Below, in pieces: positions 57,954-64,000 of a stretch of 64,000 bases of DNA. Source of the stretch: Prochilodus magdalenae (taxonomy: Eukaryota > Chordata > Actinopteri > Characiformes > Prochilodontidae); NCBI GenBank assembly GCA_024036415.1, contig JAMWET010005490.1:125001-189000 (forward strand), given 5' to 3'. The translations under genes and the position numbers were made by a program. Within the stretch, counting starts at the first letter, position 1. Each line of letters begins with the position of its first letter. Below the pieces are notes generated by a model. It did no database searches, was not told where the DNA came from, and saw only the letters and a program-made list of their open reading frames with translations.

Positions 57954-59068
57954 ACGATTCCTTTGATGATGATAATGATGATGAAGGCACTATATGGCCT
58001 AAAGTATATGGACACCAAACCATCACACCTATATGAGCTTCCCCTAACATGTTCTTATCTCTTACCATAGCCATAGTACAGGAGTGGCCAGGTGTGATCC
58101 AGGAATGAAGCATGGCCATCCTTCTGACCCCAGACAGTCAAACATCACCCAGCATGAATTCCACTTGATGGTGAGAATCAGCCATCAGGGTAAGTTACCA
58201 AACAGAGATAAGAGCCTAACGGCGGTGCATTTAATAGTTAGCATATTTGGCTGTAACAGACTGGGTCTCTTAAGAGGTGCTGAGCTACATAATGAAGTAG
58301 GTTATGCAATGATTAGATGAGTTAACTACCCAACATTATTCATGTGTTCATCTTCTGAGCTGCTCTTCTGGGCTGCCAGGGCTGCTGGAGCTTATCCCAG
58401 CACTCACTGCGTGGAAGGCAGGACCCATTACAGGGCAGACACTTAGACAAACACACCAGGGGGCAATTTAGTATCTCCAATTCAACCAGACTGCACGCCC
58501 ATGCAGACACAGGGAGAACACCCCAGCCGGGAATCAGGCCGACAGCACTACCCTCTGTGCCACCTTGTCAGAAATTAGTCAGTCATAATCAATTATTGTG
58601 CTAGCTAATCACATCGTACAGCTGAAGACATGCATGTGTTGTAGATTATACAGGGCTGCCTGACTAGCTTCCTGTAAGGTATAGGCGAGAGCAGCCTAAA
58701 TGAATAACTTCTGTGGGCTACTCTCATCACTGAGGCATTAATTTGTGGTTTAAAGTGATGCACGTACATGAAATATAATTTTCTCCCTCAGTTTACTTCC
58801 TGTAGTAGGTGTATAACTGTGATTCTCTATGTAAGTGGTAATGATGGAAGCGGGGAGTAATATATAGAAAGACCTGCTGTAAAAACAGGATCTTTTTATA
58901 AAAATTTTTTTCTCCTAATCTCTGGGTCTTACCTGACCACTCTTTAATGTCCTCACCATGAAAAAAAAACCAATTTATTTATTTATTTATTTATTTCTGT
59001 ATTCCCATTTTTATTTGTTCAGGGCAAATAATAACAAAGCAAATAGTCCATTTTAATTCCTTTAGTGT
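57954..59068. other. Intron, degenerate repeat only
   Basis: Bases 58330-58570 (GCTGCTGGAGCTTATCCCAG, CAGGGAGAACACCCCAG) are a degraded copy of the dispersed repeat at 2558. A (TTTA)n run lies at 58975-58996. No exon. Confidence 0.5.
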
Positions 59069-59069
59069 T

Positions 59070-59635
59070 GCACTTCTGGGTTTTCCCGGCTCCCCCGCTC
59101 CTCCAAACTCAACTTCCCAGAGGGCTTCGCTCGATGACCTCACACCCACATGTCCCCAGTCACCCAATCAGTTCCGCTCTAGGTCTCCTGAGTACTAGCC
59201 CACCTGATTCCCATTCACTACCTGCATTTAGGCCTCACTCAAACACTCCTGCTTTGCGAAGTTTTGCCGAACCCTTAGTTTGTGATCCTGAGCGATCGAT
59301 CTTGTTTGTCTACTCCGGTTCTGACCCCTTTTTTCGTTCTCTGACTCCCAACCTCTTCTTTTTCCCTTTTGGCTTCTATCTAGTTTATCTCCTGGCTCTC
59401 TGACCTCTGTTCGTCCTCTGACCATTCTCTCAGTCTCTTCCCTTTACTCTGGTAGCCTTGCTGACTTCCTCTCCTGGTTCTGACCTTTAGCTTGTTTCAT
59501 GACTCTGACCTTGCTCTCCTCCCTCGTGATCGATCGCGTATTGCTGCGTGGTTATACTGCTCGGTTATTTAATAAAGCCTGTCTGACTTTTAGCTCTGCA
59601 CGGCTCGGCCCGGGTTCTTTGTCCTTCTCTATCCA
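59070..59635 (+). mobile_element. LTR-like repeat, copy 2
   Basis: Best copy: CTCAACTTCCCAGAGGGCTT, CCTCTCCTGGTTCTGACC, TTTAATAAAGCCTGTCTGAC (a polyadenylation-like signal) and GGGTTCTTTGTCC at the end. Confidence 0.55.
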
Positions 59636-59949
59636 AACCTCTGAAACTATATATACTATGCTGATATAAATGTTGCTTGCTTCCTCTAAGGATGAGAACA
59701 ATAAAAATGCATCTATTGAAAGGCTCTATAGTGACCCCTAGTGGATTGTTCCAGCCTATTGTTCCTCTGCCGATCGGTAGAGATGGCACCATCAGGCTGA
59801 GTTTAAAAAAAAACACAAAAAGCACACTCAAAATGTGCTCTACTAAAAAGTTGAGCAGAACGGTAGAGGGTTAAAGGTTTAGCTACGCCCCTGACTGTTA
59901 TCCATAGACATTCAGATGCTATTCCGGCTTCATGATCTCTGCTAGTAGG

Positions 59950-60660
59950 CTTTTTAGCTAATGAATTTGTTTTCCATATTTATAGATAGCACCATGGCAT
60001 GCCGGAAAAGAAACTACAAGAGCTTATCTAAGATTTCTCAACCTGGTTTGAGGCAAGTGTCTGATGGAGGCCATGTAGGTAGAGTTGATAAACAGCCCCT
60101 AGCCAAATCTAGAAATGTCATTATGAGTACTACTGCCAATGCTGTAAACAAGGCAAATACTAATAACGTGGTTAACACAATTACTAATACTCATAGTTCG
60201 AATGCCCGTCATGTTAATGCCAACATTCCCAATATCCCAACCACTGCCATGTTCTACAACACTGAGACTGAGTCCGTCACCCATCCCGTAAACATCGGCG
60301 TCGAATAATCCATTCCAACAATCTTATTAAAGTTACGTTAACCTCTCGTAGTGGCGGCGCTAGCAGCTTTCTCATTAAACTGGGTCTACTCAGCATAATA
60401 AACACTGTTAACCAACTTAATGTGCTATGTCTCACTGAGACGTGGTTCAAACAGGGTGAATACTGAGCCCTGTATGAATCTACCCCACCAGGGTTCAGTT
60501 ATTATCACCACCCACGTATCAGTGGAGGTGTAGCTATGATCTATAACTTGGTAGGCCATGAAGGAAATGCTTATGAGGTCCAAAGTGTTACAGTAGTTAG
60601 CCCCTGTCCTGCATCTACATACAACGGCTCTGTATTTTCTACAATATATTGTCCCCTGGG
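59950..60660 (+). mobile_element. LINE fragment: ORF1 end and endonuclease start
   Basis: A 115-codon frame at 59961-60308 (CRKRNYKSLSKISQPGLRQV) is followed by SSFLIKLGLLSIINTVNQLN, LCLTETWFKQGEY, a stop, and STPPGFSYYHHPR..GGVAMIY. LCLTETW and STPPG.SY..HPR are the endonuclease start of an L2/Babar-like LINE. Confidence 0.72.
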
Positions 60661-60665
60661 TCCCC

Positions 60666-60945
60666 TGTAATGATTTGGGCATGCAGTTTGCACAATGCTA
60701 ATTTGTTAGCCACATTAGCCTGGCAGCTCCAGTGCAAAACTAATAAGCACCTAGCATGTCTCGGCTGTTTGACGATGTGTGACACGACAGATCAGAGCTT
60801 TTGGAAGATGAAACACTTAACGTATGTCAACTGAAGATGCAACAGTATGATGATGTCCCCTAGATGGTCACGTACCGTTACAATGTCGTAGCCTGTGACC
60901 ATCTTCCTGGAGGAAACCATGGCGGTCTTGGCGTCAATGAAGAAC
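60666..60945 (-). pseudogene. fat3: Duplicated 3' end of fat3 exon w1 with its intron, damaged
   Basis: This block matches 62456-62724 in the same orientation (shared GCACAATGCTAATTTGTTAG, AGTATGATGATGTCCC, CCATGGCGGTCTTGGCGTCA). The minus strand still reads [20 protein letters not shown], losing two codons against the original, and keeps a donor ACG|GTACGT. The upstream part of the exon and its acceptor are absent, so it should be a dead copy. It lies in the intron between w2 and w3, inside LINE sequence. Confidence 0.88.
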
Positions 60946-60954
60946 AGATGAAGA

Positions 60955-61255
60955 CTAGTCTGACCCTGTCCTGCATCTACATCCAACGGCTTTGTATTTT
61001 TGACAATGGATCATCCCCTGGATACCTTGGGTCCCCTGGGTCCCCCGGTCCTTACTCGGAATTTCTTACAGGGTTTGCAGAATTTCTAACAAGTATAGCT
61101 CTCTCTGCGGATATTGGGAATAACCAAGACCCTTTACAAAGAGATTCTGAGGTCCTCACTGATGCCATGAGCTGTACTCAGAACGTGATAGGGCCTGCTC
61201 ACCGCTGTAACCATAAACCTGGAAGTTTTTCATCTGACCATTATTTTAAACTCAT
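60955..61255 (+). mobile_element. LINE fragment: endonuclease middle
   Basis: The plus strand reads SPGPYSEFLTGFAEFLTSIA, then EVLTDAMSCTQNVIGPAH. YxPPGPYxxFLxxFxxFL is the endonuclease strand that should follow the fragment ending at 60660. It runs to within about 20 bases of exon w2. Confidence 0.7.
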
Positions 61256-61271
61256 GTGTAGCGTAGCTTAC

Positions 61272-61482
61272 CAATGATATCAAACCAGAGTGGTGTGTCT
61301 ATTGGCCGGACAGAGACGATTCCCAGACTTTCGGAAACTTTAGCGCTCTCTGGCACTGTGAAGTTAAAGCTCGGCGCACTGAAGCGCAAGGCCTGTAGCG
61401 AAGGCAGTGGCTTCCTTATCCACTCGATATGCAGCCGCGCCGTCGACCATTTCTGAGGGCTCCCGTTGTCCGTGGCTTTTAT
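61272..61482 (-). CDS. fat3: fat3 exon w2: cadherin repeat with non-canonical linker
   Basis: This exon has 211 bases, phase 0 in and phase 1 out. The acceptor is tactctgcag and the donor ATTG|GTAAGC. It encodes [13 protein letters not shown], then [11 protein letters not shown] where a DxNDN calcium linker would normally sit, then [19 protein letters not shown]. The missing linker motif suggests a calcium-free junction between two repeats. Residues FDIIG join to [10 protein letters not shown] in the next exon. Confidence 0.88.
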
Positions 61483-61968
61483 CTGCAGAGTACGAAGAAT
61501 GCATAATGAACAAGACAAACTGAGAGGCGCACAATAGGTTGCAATTGCCTTCCGAAGTAGGATATAAAGAAGCTATGATTAAATTTAAACTGATAGTTCA
61601 GCGAAAAATCCAATTTACATACTTTTCCCTTCAGCCCAGATGTAGCTGATCAGGCAAAACATGTTTGGTGGCTGAAGTCTCATTCTTTAGTTCTGCCTTG
61701 GCTTCTAAAGCTCACAAGTAATAAAATACGTAGACCGCCAATGAAAAGGCAAACTGAACACCTACCACATTACGCTTACTCCAAACGGTGGCCAGTTTTT
61801 TTTAGAGATAACCCCTAAAGAGCATATATTGGTGTGCTGACTTGATAAGGTCGGCACCCCGCTGACTGTATGCCACTCCTGGTTCATCCTCGGACCACCC
61901 AAACTCCTGTCCTGCAGTAAAACCTTAAATTTTAGAAAACAAGCTGCCATAGAAAAATGATTTCCCAT
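61483..61968. other. Intron between w1 and w2, left part
   Basis: No exon or named repeat recognised. Confidence 0.45.
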
Positions 61969-62400
61969 GTGTTTAAAATTGTAGTAACTTTAGGTTCCAC
62001 CAGATGGCGCTGCATGAGGATGATGGGGCTATAAACCCCTTTGGGGTGTAAGTGAGGGGATCCATAGATTGGGAAGAGGTGCTACAGTGCAGGGAATGTC
62101 TCGTTCCATGTGTGGAAAACGCTCCAGAGCAGATGTTAATGATTGGCTAAAAGGAGTGACTGCATGTGGGCGTGGCCAAAGACCATAGTGTGAAGGAAGT
62201 AGCTGAATCTGCAGGTATATGGAAGCATACGCTCATACAGGTCTATCAGCAGTGGATAAAATCCCAGTCTACAGGGAATTCTCCTTGGAATTGCACCAGA
62301 GAAGGCATCCACCAAATCTGGCCCAACTGCTCCAGACAATTGTCCAGTCCATGCCAAATCCAATCACAGCTGTTATTGGTGCTCGTGGAGGTGTTACCAG
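61969..62400 (+). mobile_element. Tc1-like family A remnant
   Basis: Forward copy with TTGTAGTAACTTTAGGTTCC at its start, GVAKDHSVKEVAESAGIWKH, and CAATCACAGCTGTTATTGGT, GCTCGTGGAGGTGTTAC at its end. It shows the full span of the deleted family member: helix-turn-helix region joined straight to the terminal repeat. Confidence 0.8.
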
Positions 62401-62639
62401 CTATTTGCTGTAAGTGGACCAACCCACTGTTGTTTTCCAGGACAGTAAGTAGGTATGTAATTATTTAGGCATGTAGTTTGCACAATGCTAATTTGTTAGC
62501 CACATTAGCCTGGCAGCTCCAGTGCAAAACTAATAAGCACCTAGCATGTCTTGGCTGTTTGACGATATGGGATAAGACAGATCAGAGTTTTTGGCAGGTC
62601 TTTAAACAGTATGATGATGTCCCCCAGATGGTCACGCAC

Positions 62640-62954
62640 CGTTAGGATGTCGTAGCCTCCTGCTGTGACCATCTTCCTGGAGGAAACCATGGCGGTCTTG
62701 GCGTCAATGAAGAACTTGCCGTCGTCATTGCCCTCCACTATGCTGTAGGTGAGCTCTGCGTTGGGCCCCTCATCCCGATCAGAGGCGAAGACTCTGTAGA
62801 CGGGGTCTCCACGCTTGTTCCTGTCCCGCTCTGGCAGGCTGATGCGGTAAACCGTTTCGGGGAATTCAGGTTTGTTGTCATTTTCATCTTGGACGTGTAC
62901 TATCACCCAGACGGTGGACTGTCTTGACGCATCGCTGCCGTCTGTAACTGTCAC
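62640..62954 (-). CDS. fat3: fat3 exon w1: cadherin repeats, 105 codons
   Basis: This is the first (most 5') exon in the window, phase 0 at both ends. The acceptor follows a tcattcag tract and the donor is ACG|GTGCGT. It encodes the end of one cadherin repeat ([10 protein letters not shown]), the calcium-binding linker [11 protein letters not shown], then most of the next repeat with [16 protein letters not shown] and FFIDAKT. It joins in frame to [10 protein letters not shown] of the next exon. Its 3' 85 bases or so recur as a damaged copy at 60860-60945. Confidence 0.9.
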
Positions 62955-63194
62955 CTGAATGAACATAAACAAGTTTTTTTTACAGCTATATTAATACCTT
63001 ACCAATGTGAAAGAGCCACAGAGGTGAAACAGCAAATTACAAACCAAACAAGTCATTGATCACGAGCGTGTGGTGGAACTGATATGAGCCTGTTCTCAAA
63101 ATGCCAGGGTCAGTGCTGGAGAACTCTTAAAGTGCACGGTTTAATGGTTTCCATCGTCTGGTCAGTCTATAAACTGGTCATTCAGCCCTTCCTA

Positions 63195-63485
63195 AAGTTC
63201 GTTTTGATGAGATATCTGATCGCGCCAATGGTACGACTCATCTTTAGTGACGAGTCCCACTTTAGTCTTATTGGAGACGACCAACAATCTCTGTGTGGAG
63301 ACACTGTGGTCAGCACCAAGATGAACGGTTTGTCATCACACGTCCAGAAGACCTGGTGTCCCTCCACCTCCACCCCTACCGCACCATCTGCAGGAACTGT
63401 AGGATATTTAAGCTGCATGGGATGGATTATCACAGGACACCATTAGGAACCTATACAACAACTCCATGCTGAGATGTCTGGTGTG
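63195..63485 (+). mobile_element. Tc1-like family B, 3' fragment
   Basis: Reads LIFSDESHFSLIGDDQQSLC, then SSHVQKTWCPSTSTPT in a shifted frame across the deletion joint. It is truncated at the right by a (TA)n run and the next element. Confidence 0.75.
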
Positions 63486-63510
63486 TATATATATATATAT
63501 ATATGAAATA

Positions 63511-64000
63511 TACACAGTGGTGTGAAAAAGTGTTTGCCCCTTCCTGATTTTTTATTTTTTTGCATGTAAATGTTTCAGATCAACAAACAAATTTAAATAC
63601 TAGTGGAAGACAACACAAGTAAGCACAAAATGCAGTTTTAAAATTTTGGTTTTTATTATTATTAAGAAAAAAATCAAAACCTACATGACCCTGTGTAAAA
63701 ATGTGTTTGCTTCCCAGTTAAAACATAACTGTGGTTTATCACACCTGAGTTCAATTTCTCTAGCCACACCCAAACCTGATTACTGCCACACCTGTTCTCA
63801 GTCTAGAAAGCACTTAAACGGGACCTGCCTGACAAAGTGAAGTAGACCAACAGATACTCAAAAGCTAGACATCATGCCAAGATCCAAAGAAAAGTAACTG
63901 AGATCTATCAGTCTGGAAAAGGTTATAAAGCCATTTCCAAAGTTTTGGGACTCTTTAGATTATCCACAAATGGTAAAAAAGTGGAATAGTGGTGAACCTT
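63511..64000 (+). mobile_element. Tc1-like family D element, 5' end (runs off window)
   Basis: Begins CAGTGGTGTGAAAAAGTGTT, a well-known fish and amphibian Tc1-like terminal repeat, preceded by TA. At 63874 a transposase start reads MPRSKEK then a stop; the shifted frame continues with IYQSGKGYKAISKVLGL, the first helix-turn-helix. A deletion after that removes the middle of the DNA-binding domain. Non-functional in the visible part. Confidence 0.88.

Noticed and set aside
60792..60986. Separate small gene with [15 protein letters not shown]
   Set aside because: It is a truncated duplicate of fat3 exon w1 fused to LINE sequence, not an independent gene.

Overview
The window looks like part of a ray-finned (teleost-type) fish chromosome. 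It is AT-rich, intron-rich and crowded with fish-style repeats: several Tc1/mariner families, hAT-like elements, tRNA-derived SINEs, LINE fragments, LTR-like repeats and minisatellites. No bacterial-style operon, phage, CRISPR array or stand-alone RNA gene was found.

One gene fills the window and lies on the minus strand: the internal part of a giant FAT-family atypical cadherin, most like FAT3 (fat3a or fat3b cannot be decided). I placed 23 exons from about 62954 down to 1468. Their boundaries come from reading splice sites and checking that the codon phase carries across every junction. In transcription order they encode cadherin repeats (62954-28363, including a single 4,095-base exon), the FAT membrane-proximal region (26824-27208), cysteine-rich/EGF-like segments (24638-23776), one laminin G domain split over two exons (22022-12798), EGF repeats (12798-11432 and 5807), one transmembrane helix (about 5620-5558) and part of the cytoplasmic tail (to 1468). 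The N-terminus lies beyond the right edge and the tail end beyond the left edge. Coding total is about 9.55 kb, or 3,180 residues.

Every junction is in phase except one. Exon 31234-31376 is 143 bases where 144 are needed, and it reads into TGA just before its donor. This is either a one-base assembly error or a real disabling frameshift, and it is the most consequential point for annotation. Nearby, the 3' end of cadherin exon 62640-62954 has been copied about 1.8 kb downstream, into LINE sequence, with a usable splice donor.

The introns hold the repeats. Minisatellites with units of 28, 47, 17 and 51 bases occupy 14850-15973, 25685-26735, 52988-53637 and 20940-21390. Tc1-like remnants recur throughout, and an independent Tc1-like element runs off the right edge. 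Two foldback elements (27425-28255 and 42733-43577), two SINE families, a triplicated block carrying a hAT-like insertion with an 8-base target duplication, LINE fragments and LTR-like repeats fill most of the rest. I saw no second protein-coding host gene. One 134-codon minus-strand ORF inside an inverted-repeat-bounded block (38190-39690) is unidentified.
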